Positions 34,763 to 42,451 of a stretch of 64,000 bases of DNA are shown piece after piece. The DNA is from Nitrososphaerota archaeon (lineage in GTDB: Archaea; Thermoproteota; Nitrososphaeria; Nitrososphaerales; Nitrosopumilaceae). The stretch lies in assembly GCA_028866895.1 (NCBI GenBank), contig JAGWHF010000008.1, positions 1-64,000 on the forward strand, given 5' to 3'. Position 1 is the first letter of the stretch. Each line of letters begins with the position of its first letter. The notes under the pieces were generated by a model. The model was not told the origin of the DNA. It searched no databases and saw only the letters and a list, made by a program, of their open reading frames with translations. A program made the translations under genes and the position numbers.

Positions 34763-36044
34763 AACACTTGCCGACCAATTCGACCATTTCTTTTTCCATT
34801 CTCTTTATTGTTTTCAAATCCTTAGATTCCGAAGAGATTCTGATGCTGTGTTCCGTGTTTGACGGCCTGACAAGAACCCAGCTGTCCTCATCTATTATCC
34901 CTTTTATGCCATCGATCGTGGTAACCTCGCTGAATCTTTTCTTCGCATCCCTGGCAAGCAACACCATGATCCTTTTGTGAAATCTTGAATCCGCACCTGC
35001 CTTTATCCTTCGCTGGATATATGACTCCATAAACTTTGTCACGTCTGAAAAATTGGCAGATCCTATCATCGAGGCTATGAGGCCGCTTGTCAGCAGTCCG
35101 TCCCTGCACATGTTGAACTCAGGCAGGATGAAGCCTGCACTGCTCCCTTCACCGCCCGCCTGGGAATTCGTTCTTAGCATCAAATCAACCACGTTTGCCT
35201 CTCCCACCTTTGACCTCCGCACCTGCCCACCTTCCTGCCTGATGAACCGCTCAACTGCAATGCTGGTGTCTATGCTCAGGACGAATCTCCTGTATCCCAT
35301 ATCGAGTGCTTTTGCGATTCCAAGTCCCAGCGTTACATCAGGAGCCTGTTTTCTCCCCTTGCTTACTACGACCAGCCTGTCCCCGTCTAGGTCAAATGCA
35401 AATCCAATGTCGGCATCCTTGGAAATTCTTGCAAGTCCGGTAAGTTTTTCAGCCGTAGGATCGGGCCCACGCGTAGATTTTGCCGGTACGTTATTTATCT
35501 TCCTTATCCTGCAACCCAGTTTTTCCAAGAGGTGCGGGGCGACGCTGTAGGCAGCACCTCCACCTATATCGATTGCAATCTTTGGTCTCCCCTTGATCTT
35601 GCCAATGAATTTTATTGCATCGTTGGTGTAATTTTCAGCTATTTCCATCTCTGTACCAATCTTGCCCTTTGGGCATTTCTTTTCCGCCAAGAGGTTTTTG
35701 AGCTCCGATTCGTTGATGCCCCTCCCACCAACGATGAACTTGAGACCGTTCCACTCCAAGGGGTTGTGCGATGAGGTCACTATGAGGCCGCCACCGTATT
35801 TTCTAGATTCCCTGAACGCCACAGGGGTGGGGGATATCCCCAAATTATATACCGCGATGCCCCTCTCCATCAGCGAGGCAGCTGCTACTTGGGAAATAAT
35901 CTCGCTTGAAGGCCTTGTATCTCTGGCCAAAACGCACTTTCTTGTTTTAATAAGGCCTGAAAAATTGCGACAAAACCAGATGATGTCCTTGAGATTAAGA
36001 TCCTCGGCAAAAACTCCACGCACTCCTGAGATGGATATTTTCAA
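34731..36044 (-). CDS. Phosphoglucosamine/phosphomannomutase
   Basis: Alpha-D-phosphohexomutase of about 437 residues. Motifs: active-site serine loop VTSSHNPLEWNG (about residues 85-96), metal loop FDLDGDRLVV (about 227-236), and the C-terminal phosphate-binding RPSNTEHSIRI. The frame runs upstream to 36086, but a TTTATAAAAA TATA box at 36065-36074 is 26 bases before TTG 36044, so a leaderless start giving MKISISGVRG is chosen, which matches the family N-terminus. Likely supplies aminosugar or mannose phosphates for glycan synthesis; the isomer preference cannot be told from sequence. Confidence 0.9.
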   Translation of the reverse strand: MKISISGVRGVFAEDLNLKDIIWFCRNFSGLIKTRKCVLARDTRPSSEIISQVAAASLMERGIAVYNLGISPTPVAFRESRKYGGGLIVTSSHNPLEWNGLKFIVGGRGINESELKNLLAEKKCPKGKIGTEMEIAENYTNDAIKFIGKIKGRPKIAIDIGGGAAYSVAPHLLEKLGCRIRKINNVPAKSTRGPDPTAEKLTGLARISKDADIGFAFDLDGDRLVVVSKGRKQAPDVTLGLGIAKALDMGYRRFVLSIDTSIAVERFIRQEGGQVRRSKVGEANVVDLMLRTNSQAGGEGSSAGFILPEFNMCRDGLLTSGLIASMIGSANFSDVTKFMESYIQRRIKAGADSRFHKRIMVLLARDAKKRFSEVTTIDGIKGIIDEDSWVLVRPSNTEHSIRISSESKDLKTIKRMEKEMVELVGKCYEEARRDRDH

Positions 36045-36064
36045 TATGTCAAACGCGCAAAGGC

Positions 36065-36074
36065 TTTTTATAAA
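36065..36074 (-). promoter_or_regulatory. TATA box for the phosphohexomutase gene
   Basis: TTTATAAAAA on the minus strand centred 26 bases before TTG 36044; it decides the start. It lies in the 50-base space between the divergent gene and tRNA-Thr. Confidence 0.6.
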
Positions 36075-36097
36075 CTCTGATGGCATTGCGAACCAAT

Positions 36098-36171
36098 GCC
36101 TCGATAGCTCAGCCTGGTAGAGCGAACGCCTCGTAAGCGTTAGGCCGCGGGATCGAATCCCGTTCGAGGCT
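36098..36171 (+). tRNA. tRNA-Thr (CGT anticodon)
   Basis: Acceptor GCCTCGA pairs with TCGAGGC, D-arm, anticodon stem AACGC/GCGTT with loop CTCGTAA, T-arm GCGGG-ATCGAAT-CCCGT, T73; no intron and CCA not encoded. Seven T's follow (36171-36177), a typical archaeal tRNA terminator. Confidence 0.95.
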
Positions 36172-36229
36172 TTTTTTAATTTTTAATCGAAAGATCCTAT
36201 GATGATCCTGCACAATGGTACGTTAAATC

Positions 36230-36346
36230 TCAGTAATTTTTTTTGTCTTCTCGAACGTCATCAATCGTCTCTATGTCCAGTTCCAATTCTTTTGCAAGTC
36301 CCTTCCACCATGCTGATACTTCTGTCACACTACTCCCCTTAGACAT
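36230..36346 (-). CDS. Microprotein, 38 aa, unknown
   Basis: ATG 36344-36346 to TGA 36230-36232 on the minus strand. The product is a single amphipathic helical peptide (SAWWKGLAKELELDI then ETIDDVREDKK). TATA-like elements (TATAAAG at 36361-36367 and TATAAAA at 36381-36387) lie upstream. Evidence is positional and compositional only. The rest of the 36172-36557 interval holds only a 10-bp inverted repeat. Confidence 0.45.
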   Translation of the reverse strand: MSKGSSVTEVSAWWKGLAKELELDIETIDDVREDKKNY

Positions 36347-36427
36347 ACAGAAATCTACACCTTTATAGATCTGTCGGTTGTTTTATACTAAATCTTTTAG
36401 ATCCGGCAATCACATCAGAAAATTTGT

Positions 36428-36461
36428 ATGGATGGAAAAACAGGAAATGTCTTCCATCCAT
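36428..36461. terminator. Perfect 10-bp inverted repeat
   Basis: ATGGATGGAA (36428-36437) pairs with TTCCATCCAT (36452-36461) around a 14-base loop, between the winged-helix gene (36558-36839, minus) and the microprotein. It may end the winged-helix transcript. Confidence 0.5.
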
Positions 36462-36557
36462 TTCGAAAATTGTTCTATCGCCTTCCGTAAAACCTTGCAA
36501 CCTTCAACTGTGAAAAACCTAACTAAAGAGCGGACTAGATCTTGAAAATCTGGAGGT

Positions 36558-36839
36558 CTAGAGCTCTAGACCGAAAGAGTCTGCCAAACTCTGGAACTGC
36601 GTGTATGTCTCCAAGTATTGCCTTCCCTTTGGGGTTATGACAAATGTGTTCTTGCCGTCGAACTCTATCTTGTTTATAAGGCCTGCTCCGGTAAGATTCT
36701 CGATAAACTTGGACAGTCTTGAATGTGATAGGTTTGCCTTTGTCAGGAGGGCCGTTACATTGATTCCTTTGGCTCCACTCTGTTCCGTCACGGTAAGCAG
36801 ATCGCACACTATCTGCATGCTTGTTCTATAAGATACCAT
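36558..36839 (-). CDS. Small winged-helix transcriptional regulator
   Basis: Protein of 93 residues that is essentially one winged helix-turn-helix: recognition region TKANLSHSRLSKFIENLTGAGLI, wing KNTFVITPKGRQYLETY, and the tail SLADSFGLEL. It is clearly related to the protein at 43412-43678, which shares the S-H-x-R-L-x-K and F-A-D-S-F-G-L endings. An inverted repeat CTTATA/TATAAG at 36848-36870, overlapping its TATA box, may be its own operator. Confidence 0.85.
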   Translation of the reverse strand: MVSYRTSMQIVCDLLTVTEQSGAKGINVTALLTKANLSHSRLSKFIENLTGAGLINKIEFDGKNTFVITPKGRQYLETYTQFQSLADSFGLEL

Positions 36840-36847
36840 GTTCGGTA

Positions 36848-36870
36848 CTTATAAGGTGAGGTGATATAAG
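36848..36870. promoter_or_regulatory. Inverted repeat over the winged-helix gene promoter
   Basis: CTTATA (36848-36853) and TATAAG (36865-36870) flank two GGTGA direct repeats (36855-36864). The minus-strand TATA box is within the right arm, about 29 bases before the start codon, so a bound regulator would block transcription. Autorepression is inferred, not shown. Confidence 0.4.
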
Positions 36871-36948
36871 GGTATTACTCCTTTCTCGCCGCTGGGATGC
36901 CATCAACGCTGCTAAACACATTTTATTCAAACCATGCAATAGGTAACA

Positions 36949-37506
36949 TTGGACTTTTACTGTGTGGACGGCTGTAGCAAATGCTGCATAGAAAGAGAGT
37001 ATTATCCGTCAATAAAGTTCGGCAAGATTGGGGTACTAATTCTGCCTTCGGAGATGGAAAAAATAGACCTGCTTGCAAGGAGGCACTCTATATCAGTAAC
37101 AATCCTGCCTAGGGTGGGGATCTCAAGGAAGCCTGATCGCCCTGAAAAGATTCTGGCCTATCAGCTGATGGGACGGGAATCCAACGGCAACACTTGCCCC
37201 TTCCTTGACACCGAAAGCGACGAGAGATCGCCACATGGGGGCCACAAGTGCAAGATATACCAAGATCGGCCCCTTGCATGCAGAGCTTATCCATTGATTG
37301 ACTCTCTACCGCCTACACTGGATCCAAAATGCAAGTTTTGTGAAAAATGTTCTACTGCGGATGGGAACATAAATTCCGAGATAGAGTCACTCTCCCTGAT
37401 ACAGGGCGAGATGAATGCGGGAGGGCGGTACATCTGGCGTTATGCTACTGGCATAGGCGAACCATCGCACAAAAAACAGGTGGAAACAGGCTGGTTCCTA
37501 GCTTGA
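36949..37506 (+). CDS. YkgJ-type CxxC iron-sulfur/zinc cluster protein
   Basis: Protein of 185 residues starting TTG 36949. Cys pattern C-x3-C-x2-CC at the N-terminus (CVDGCSKCC), then TCPFLD, CKIYQDRPLACRAYPL and CKFCEKC, matching the YkgJ/UPF0153 family of metal-chelating proteins. Function of the family is unknown; metal binding (zinc or Fe-S) is inferred from eight or more conserved cysteines. Its end overlaps the opposite zinc-finger gene by 9 bases. Confidence 0.85.
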   Translation: MDFYCVDGCSKCCIEREYYPSIKFGKIGVLILPSEMEKIDLLARRHSISVTILPRVGISRKPDRPEKILAYQLMGRESNGNTCPFLDTESDERSPHGGHKCKIYQDRPLACRAYPLIDSLPPTLDPKCKFCEKCSTADGNINSEIESLSLIQGEMNAGGRYIWRYATGIGEPSHKKQVETGWFLA

Positions 37507-37701
37507 CTTGTTGACCCTCTCGTGGCTACCTGGGTAATGCTCGGAGATCTTTTTTGAATAGCATTTGCCGCACAGCGATCCATTCAGATTCCATGATTCC
37601 ATTGGATGGTACACGTGATCCAAGGGACCGTTGCATAAGGTACACGTGCCGCTTGATTCTTCCAAGTTGTCATGGCTTTCATTTTTCGTTATAAAAATCA
37701 T
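37498..37701 (-). CDS. Zinc-finger (HNH-like cysteine pair) microprotein, 67 aa
   Basis: Start placed at ATG 37699-37701 rather than the longer open frame, because the upstream 23 codons are hydrophobic and unlike the rest. Four cysteines in two pairs, C-T-L-C and C-G-K-C, separated by about 26 residues containing a D-H-V-Y-H-P-M segment. The pattern and spacing resemble small HNH-type zinc proteins, though the active-site His/Asn cannot be confirmed. Confidence 0.6.
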   Translation of the reverse strand: MIFITKNESHDNLEESSGTCTLCNGPLDHVYHPMESWNLNGSLCGKCYSKKISEHYPGSHERVNKSS

Positions 37702-37812
37702 GTTAAATACTACCAATATTGTACAATATGACAGCGGTAGACTGGATGGCCAGATGTGGACCTCCTGCAAGAGACCTGTCGGTCACCCGTCTGCCGCCAC
37801 CCTTGTTAGTTT

Positions 37813-39567
37813 TCAGAAGAGGTCCTGCACTATTTTTTGAATGACTGTTATCTCGTCTTCTTCCTGCTTTATCTTCTTCTCTATCACTCTTATCATGGAA
37901 TCGAGCCACACGTGATGCGAGAAAAAGTTATGGTATGTGTTTGCCGCGGTCATCTCATCGTCAACAACAGTGTCTTCCAGAAATTTTGTCACAATGGTAT
38001 CTGTCAACTTCAAGATCCTCTGGTTTAGCTTCACGCTCTTGAAGACAGGTTCTAGTTTTGCAATATCCTCCTTGAAATCCCCCCTTGTAAGAAGGATTTT
38101 CTCGTGTAGCACCTTGAAGTAGACTGCGACAAAAAACAGGGTTGCATACCTCTTCGTCTTGTGTCCGCCCTTCTTCCCATAATTCAAGATCTTCTTCGCA
38201 TATTCCTTTACAAGATACGGATACAACAACAGCCTAAAGTCGTCCTTAAGCTTCTCATCAAATACCTCGTCATACTTGCTCCCTCTAGGAAGGAACTGCG
38301 CAGGAGAGCTGTAAGATTCCGTGGGTCTCTGCTCAATCCCTGCCACGAATGCTTGTATTGCGTCTTTGCCCACTATGACCTTCTTGTGATTCTCGGGCAG
38401 ATACTTGTTGTAAATAGGATCGCCAACATATTCAGATTGCTGCGATTTTGTTTTGCTATCGAACGACCCCGCCTGAATCTCATAAAAGTAGCCGCAGTTT
38501 TCCATCTGGGACTTGATGGACTTGTGGAAGTCCATCAGGGAAACCAGGTCCTTTCCCCTAACAGCATTCTGGGAGTTCCTGTACTTTGTAATGTTGTTTT
38601 GATCCATCTCGTCTTCTGCCTTGATGATGGTAACCGTAATGCTTCCCTCCAGATTGTGGGTACGTTTTGCATGATCAAGAACTGAGTTTGAGGTCTGGGC
38701 ACCGTTAACTATCTGTGGTGCATGCAAAACAATCGAGTTCTCCTCCATCTCCTCGAAATCATTTACTACTATTGTTATTCCATTGTTATAGTAGAAGAAT
38801 TTGTCAGGAGATTCCTGCAGTGTCTCACGCAGTCCCTTGTTTACCGTTGTCTTGAACTGCATCCACTGCCTTATGTTTGATTCAAAGACGTAATCGCGGT
38901 TTTTTGTAACAAAATTTGTCAATTCCCGAAGCTTCAGGATGCCAAGGAGGGTATTTCGGTATCTGAGCTTGCTTTCGAGTCTTATTGCAGCCTTCTTGCC
39001 CACTGCCGGCTTTTTTATTCTGTCCCACAGCCTCTGTATTATTGCATCAATGTCAAAGACCTCTATGCCATCATAATTCTCCTCCTCGACCTTTTGGTCT
39101 GTAACATAAACACATTCAATTTTCAGGTTCTTTTCTTGGATTTGGGTAACCAGGTATGCGATCTCGGGGCGCATCTTAGCTATTTCCTTGCCTCCCAAGC
39201 TTTGAACATCATGCCTGAACTTTGCTATGGCTTCCATGGAGTGCGAGCTGCCATATTTTGACTGGAAGAGGTAGATCTTGTCTTCGGAAAAATCCACAGG
39301 CAGGTATGCGTCTATTCCCAGATCGTTTGGGCCGTCCACTATTGCGTCAGTGGCGTCGTCCTCTGTTGCCTCGAAAACCCTTGTCAGCACCCATTGGAGG
39401 AAGTTGTGTCCCTTCTCTACCTCGTTCTGGGAATCCTCTACATGTTCTCTTAGGCTGTCCCTTATATTCTGAGCAAAGCCTTCCAGTGGCTGCCCATTGG
39501 ATGATTGTTGTACAGGGGGCTTTGCCCCAGGTATGTATTCTAGCAAACCGTTCGTCTTTTCAGTCAA
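37813..39567 (-). CDS. AIPR-family (abortive phage infection) protein
   Basis: Protein of 584 residues starting TTG 39567. The middle holds the AIPR signature: IRQWMQFKTTVNKGLRETL, FFYYNNGITIVVNDFEEM and HAPQIVNGAQTSNSV. The N-terminal part has a Mrr/PD-(D/E)xK-like segment (DGPNDLGIDAYLPV then YLFQSKYG, a D...QxK arrangement). AIPR proteins are linked to abortive infection of phages and restriction systems. It starts 58 bases beyond the 3' end of tRNA-Cys, a common site for acquired genes. There are no methylase genes nearby, so this is a stand-alone defence candidate. Confidence 0.85.
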   Translation of the reverse strand: MTEKTNGLLEYIPGAKPPVQQSSNGQPLEGFAQNIRDSLREHVEDSQNEVEKGHNFLQWVLTRVFEATEDDATDAIVDGPNDLGIDAYLPVDFSEDKIYLFQSKYGSSHSMEAIAKFRHDVQSLGGKEIAKMRPEIAYLVTQIQEKNLKIECVYVTDQKVEEENYDGIEVFDIDAIIQRLWDRIKKPAVGKKAAIRLESKLRYRNTLLGILKLRELTNFVTKNRDYVFESNIRQWMQFKTTVNKGLRETLQESPDKFFYYNNGITIVVNDFEEMEENSIVLHAPQIVNGAQTSNSVLDHAKRTHNLEGSITVTIIKAEDEMDQNNITKYRNSQNAVRGKDLVSLMDFHKSIKSQMENCGYFYEIQAGSFDSKTKSQQSEYVGDPIYNKYLPENHKKVIVGKDAIQAFVAGIEQRPTESYSSPAQFLPRGSKYDEVFDEKLKDDFRLLLYPYLVKEYAKKILNYGKKGGHKTKRYATLFFVAVYFKVLHEKILLTRGDFKEDIAKLEPVFKSVKLNQRILKLTDTIVTKFLEDTVVDDEMTAANTYHNFFSHHVWLDSMIRVIEKKIKQEEDEITVIQKIVQDLF

Positions 39568-39624
39568 GTCTACGGTATTGTAGGGACGGTATTTTTTGTA
39601 CTGTAGGTTATTATATTATAATCA

Positions 39625-39696
39625 AGGTGAGGAAGGGATTCGAACCCCTATAGATTCGCTCTGCAGGCGAACGCATAGCCGCTCTGCCACCTCACC
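39625..39696 (-). tRNA. tRNA-Cys (GCA anticodon)
   Basis: On the minus strand: acceptor GGTGAGG/CCTCACC, D-arm GCAG...TGC, anticodon stem TTCGC/GCGAA with loop CTGCAGA (GCA), T-arm AGGGG-TTCGAAT-CCCTT, discriminator T73 as expected for cysteine. No intron; CCA not encoded. Confidence 0.94.
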
Positions 39697-39737
39697 GCAA
39701 TCAGACGGTTTCTCTTTGAACAATTAAACCTTTTAGA

Positions 39738-39959
39738 TTAGAATTTTGAAAATTGTTTTGCTGCCAGCCTTACATCCTCCGCCTTTATTGTTTTCCGACC
39801 TGCATGGGTTGACATCTCAACCGCACTCTTGGCAATGGAAGTTCCAACCTCCTCCAGTATTCTTCTTAATTCATTTGCAGATTCATCGCTTACCCTGTCT
39901 GCTCCTGCTTTTTTGAGGATTCTATACATGACTGAAAGGCCAAATTCGGAAGTTGTCAT
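39738..39959 (-). CDS. Archaeal histone
   Basis: Histone-fold protein of 73 residues: alpha1-L1-alpha2-L2-alpha3 with the ends GADRVSDESANELRRILEEVGTSIAKSAVEMSTHAGRKTIKAEDVRLAAKQF. The RKTIKAEDV loop before alpha3 is the classical L2/alpha3 signature. It packs DNA as dimers and extended multimers. The N-terminus is short with no tail, but it has TTSEFG before the fold. Thaumarchaea are known to carry histones in addition to Alba-type proteins. Confidence 0.95.
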   Translation of the reverse strand: MTTSEFGLSVMYRILKKAGADRVSDESANELRRILEEVGTSIAKSAVEMSTHAGRKTIKAEDVRLAAKQFSKF

Positions 39960-40055
39960 AGTATAACTCCAAACACCTGTGATAAAAGACTTTTAGGGAC
40001 TTTCCAGAAGGCGGGTATCAATTTATAGGTGCATTCGGCCTTACTTTGTAGGACC

Positions 40056-40811
40056 TTGAACTGGTTATACGATGCCCACATTCACTTATCGGACGATGAA
40101 TTCAAACCAGACCTGCCTTTGATACTTTTGACGATGGGGAGGCTGAAAATAAAGGCATGCTGCGTCTCTATGGACTATAGTAGCTCGGGGGCCACGCTTG
40201 CACTTGCGGAAAAAAGCAAGCTTGTCCTACCCTTCCTTGGCATGCATCCGGAAAGAGCTGGCGAGGATCCCGAACCGATTATAAACCTCATAACAAACAA
40301 CTCCACCCGCGTATCGGGCATAGGAGAGATAGGGCTTGACAAGACGTACGTCTCAGACGAGGAAGGGTTCAGAAAACAAGTTAGCGTGTTTGAGAAGATG
40401 CTGTCCCTTGCAGAAAAGATACGCAAGCCAGTATCCGTCCATTCTAGAAGGACTCTGGAGGAGATATTTGCCATCCTGCCTTCCTATAGAATCAACGGTA
40501 TTCTCTTGCACTGGTTTGCAGGATCCAAAAAACAACTACAGAGATCTATGGATATTGGCTGCTATGTCTCCTATGGGCCTGCAATGGTTTATTCCAAAGA
40601 CAAACAAGTCCTCTTTTCTTGCACCATGCCTGAAAGATTGTTACTTGAGACAGACGGACCAGTGAGATTCTCGAAATGTTTTGGCCAGAAAACCGCCCAA
40701 GTAACTTTTCTTCCAAGCGTACTATTTACAGCATCACACATTCTAGGCAAGGGTTATGACGAAACACTTGAGATGCTTGAAAGAAATGCAAATTCCTATC
40801 TGGGAATATAG
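40056..40811 (+). CDS. TatD-family metal-dependent hydrolase
   Basis: TIM-barrel amidohydrolase-like protein of about 251 residues. TatD marks: N-terminal YDAHIHLSDD (metal His pair), GMHPERAGE, GIGEIGLDKTY, PVSVHSRR, HWFAG and LLETDGP near the end. Family members are 3'-5' DNases or related phosphoesterases. The frame is open from GTG 40029, but TTG 40056 follows a TTTATAG element by about 31 bases and directly precedes the NWLYDAHIHL strand, so it is preferred. Confidence 0.9.
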   Translation: MNWLYDAHIHLSDDEFKPDLPLILLTMGRLKIKACCVSMDYSSSGATLALAEKSKLVLPFLGMHPERAGEDPEPIINLITNNSTRVSGIGEIGLDKTYVSDEEGFRKQVSVFEKMLSLAEKIRKPVSVHSRRTLEEIFAILPSYRINGILLHWFAGSKKQLQRSMDIGCYVSYGPAMVYSKDKQVLFSCTMPERLLLETDGPVRFSKCFGQKTAQVTFLPSVLFTASHILGKGYDETLEMLERNANSYLGI

Positions 40812-40812
40812 G

Positions 40813-40820
40813 TATAAAAT
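40813..40820 (+). promoter_or_regulatory. TATA box for eS17
   Basis: TATAAAAT centred 27 bases before GTG 40843; it fixes a leaderless GTG start for eS17 although the frame is open upstream. Confidence 0.65.
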
Positions 40821-40842
40821 ACCCCTTCTGCCCCTTGTTAAT

Positions 40843-41100
40843 GTGAATAGAGTCAGGCGGATTTCCACACAGCTGATGGCAGCTTATAAAGGAAAATTTG
40901 GCGTTGACTTTGAGTTAAACAAGAAGGTAATAGATGAGGTGGCAGTTGTCAGATCAAAGGGACTGAAAAACGAGATTGCGGGTTACATCACCACGCACCT
41001 GAGGCGGGAACTAGAGGAGCAAAAGGAAAGAGAGTCGGTACAAAAAAACGCGGAGGTCTCTGACGAGGCTGAAGCCATGGAAGAGCAGATTGTAAGCTAG
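40843..41100 (+). CDS. rps17e: Ribosomal protein eS17
   Basis: Small-subunit protein of 85 residues from GTG 40843: NRVRRISTQLMAAYKGKFGVDFELNKKVIDEVAVVRSKGLKNEIAGYITTHLRRELEEQ, with the family F-x-x-D-F-x-x-N-K and S-K-x-L-x-N-x-I-A-G-Y blocks. An acidic tail (residues 66-85) follows. It overlaps nothing and is not in a ribosomal operon here. Confidence 0.95.
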   Translation: MNRVRRISTQLMAAYKGKFGVDFELNKKVIDEVAVVRSKGLKNEIAGYITTHLRRELEEQKERESVQKNAEVSDEAEAMEEQIVS

Positions 41101-41161
41101 GAATCCGACAGAAATTCTACAAAACATAAATTCCTTATTTGGTAGGCGTTTCTCATAGGTC

Positions 41162-41941
41162 ATGATTACGGTAAAGCTTCTTGGCGGCTCCAAGCGATCC
41201 TTCGGATCAGATAAAATCGAGTTTGACAAAAAATCGCTAATACTATCCGACCTATTATCACTTCTTCAAAACATGGTCCAGGATGGGAGGCCATCCATTG
41301 ATACCGGGAATATCATAATAGCTATAAACGGCGTGGATTCTTCAGTGTTGAACGGAAACAAGACTCTTGTAACGGACGGGGACGTTATTAGCATAATCCC
41401 GGTTGTGCATGGAGGAACCAAACTGAGCATCTCCTTCAGAATCTCAAATTCTAGGGTTGAATTATTTAGGTTGGGGAAGAATCGGGTTTCTCACAGGCGC
41501 CTTCTTGATGACATGCGCGCTAGGTATCCAAGTCTTTTAATTCAAGGGGTCAGGGCCAAGTATGTTCTTAGTTCCAGACATGCCAGGAGAGTGATCGAGG
41601 TTTCCTTGGAGGCCCAACGGGTAGGAACAATGCTTTCTAAAAAAACTGAGACCGACATGCTTATGCGGTTTGCGGCAACGAGGCAGATTAGTGGTGCCAT
41701 AGATAAGGCTGGCATGAGGGAAGGCGAGGATTCAATACTTATCGTCATTGGGAAAAAACCGCTTGTCAATAAACTCTGCTCAGAGATTGGTCATGCCTTG
41801 AAACCTGTCGAGCCATTTCCTAAAAATGACGCCTTCCTGAAAAAGGAGTTTGGCATACGACGAAAAGAACTCGGATGCGTTCTCTCGGCCAACCCAATTG
41901 AGGATCTGCTTGTGGAACGATCCTCCGTGCTAATCAGATGA
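41162..41941 (+). CDS. Ubiquitin-like (MoaD/ThiS-type) domain fused to Cgi121 of the KEOPS complex
   Basis: Protein of 259 residues. Residues 1-85 have the beta-grasp pattern of MoaD/ThiS/Urm1 proteins (MITVKLLGGSKRSF, ILSDLLSLL, IIIAINGVDS, LVTDGDVISIIPVVHGG) ending in Gly84-Gly85, the motif that is adenylated at a free C-terminus in this family. Residues 86-259 match Cgi121 (VELFRLGKNRVSHRRLLDDMRARYPSLL, SSRHARRVIEVSLEAQ, RFAATRQISGAIDKAG). Cgi121 binds Bud32 and tRNA in the KEOPS t6A complex. Sua5, which makes the substrate for KEOPS, is encoded at 42.4-43.0 kb. Whether the fused Ub-like domain is ever processed at Gly85 is unknown. Confidence 0.8.
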   Translation: MITVKLLGGSKRSFGSDKIEFDKKSLILSDLLSLLQNMVQDGRPSIDTGNIIIAINGVDSSVLNGNKTLVTDGDVISIIPVVHGGTKLSISFRISNSRVELFRLGKNRVSHRRLLDDMRARYPSLLIQGVRAKYVLSSRHARRVIEVSLEAQRVGTMLSKKTETDMLMRFAATRQISGAIDKAGMREGEDSILIVIGKKPLVNKLCSEIGHALKPVEPFPKNDAFLKKEFGIRRKELGCVLSANPIEDLLVERSSVLIR

Positions 41942-42451
41942 GTCTCGTTTGACCTTCATGGTGCTTACTATGTCCCCAGACCTTAGTATGGAAACGCCGG
42001 CAATATCGCCCAAAATCTCAATCACAATGTTCCAATCGAATCCCTCCAATGAAACCTTGTTATTTATCGTGTCTGCTACCGCCTCCACAAGATCCTTGGT
42101 CGACAAGTCGGATCCTCTCTTCTCAACGGTAATCCTGTATGTATCCTCAGGTTGTAATAACTCCAGATGTCTGGCCACTGCAGCGATAATCTCCGAAATG
42201 GAGGCTCGGGTAGATTCCTGGACGGGGATAAACCTGTGGCAATACCTGATACTCCATGGCTCGTCAAGTATCTTCGCCCTGATCTTGGCAACTGTGTGGA
42301 AGGCGTCGAGGGATGTGGTTACCATCAGTAGGCCTGAGAACCTGCTATGATCCGCCCTTGCCATGGGATCGCCAAACTCACTGAGGATCTTTGTCATCTC
42401 TCCTGATGCCTCCTCCTCAAGATGCCTGCTGCACGTCACTATCAAATTCAA
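41930..42451 (-). CDS. THUMP-domain protein (Tan1-like)
   Basis: Protein of 173 residues consisting largely of a THUMP domain: IRAKILDEPWSIRYCHRFIPVQESTRASISEIIAAVARHL then TYRITVEKRGSDLSTKDLVEAVADTI and VIEILGDIAGVSILRSGD. In yeast Tan1, the THUMP domain recruits the tRNA acetyltransferase Kre33. Archaeal stand-alone versions may act similarly on tRNA ac4C; that is inference. It overlaps the end of the Sua5 gene by 4 bases and the end of the Cgi121 fusion gene by 12 bases, so all three are tightly packed. Confidence 0.85.
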   Translation of the reverse strand: MNLIVTCSRHLEEEASGEMTKILSEFGDPMARADHSRFSGLLMVTTSLDAFHTVAKIRAKILDEPWSIRYCHRFIPVQESTRASISEIIAAVARHLELLQPEDTYRITVEKRGSDLSTKDLVEAVADTINNKVSLEGFDWNIVIEILGDIAGVSILRSGDIVSTMKVKRDSSD

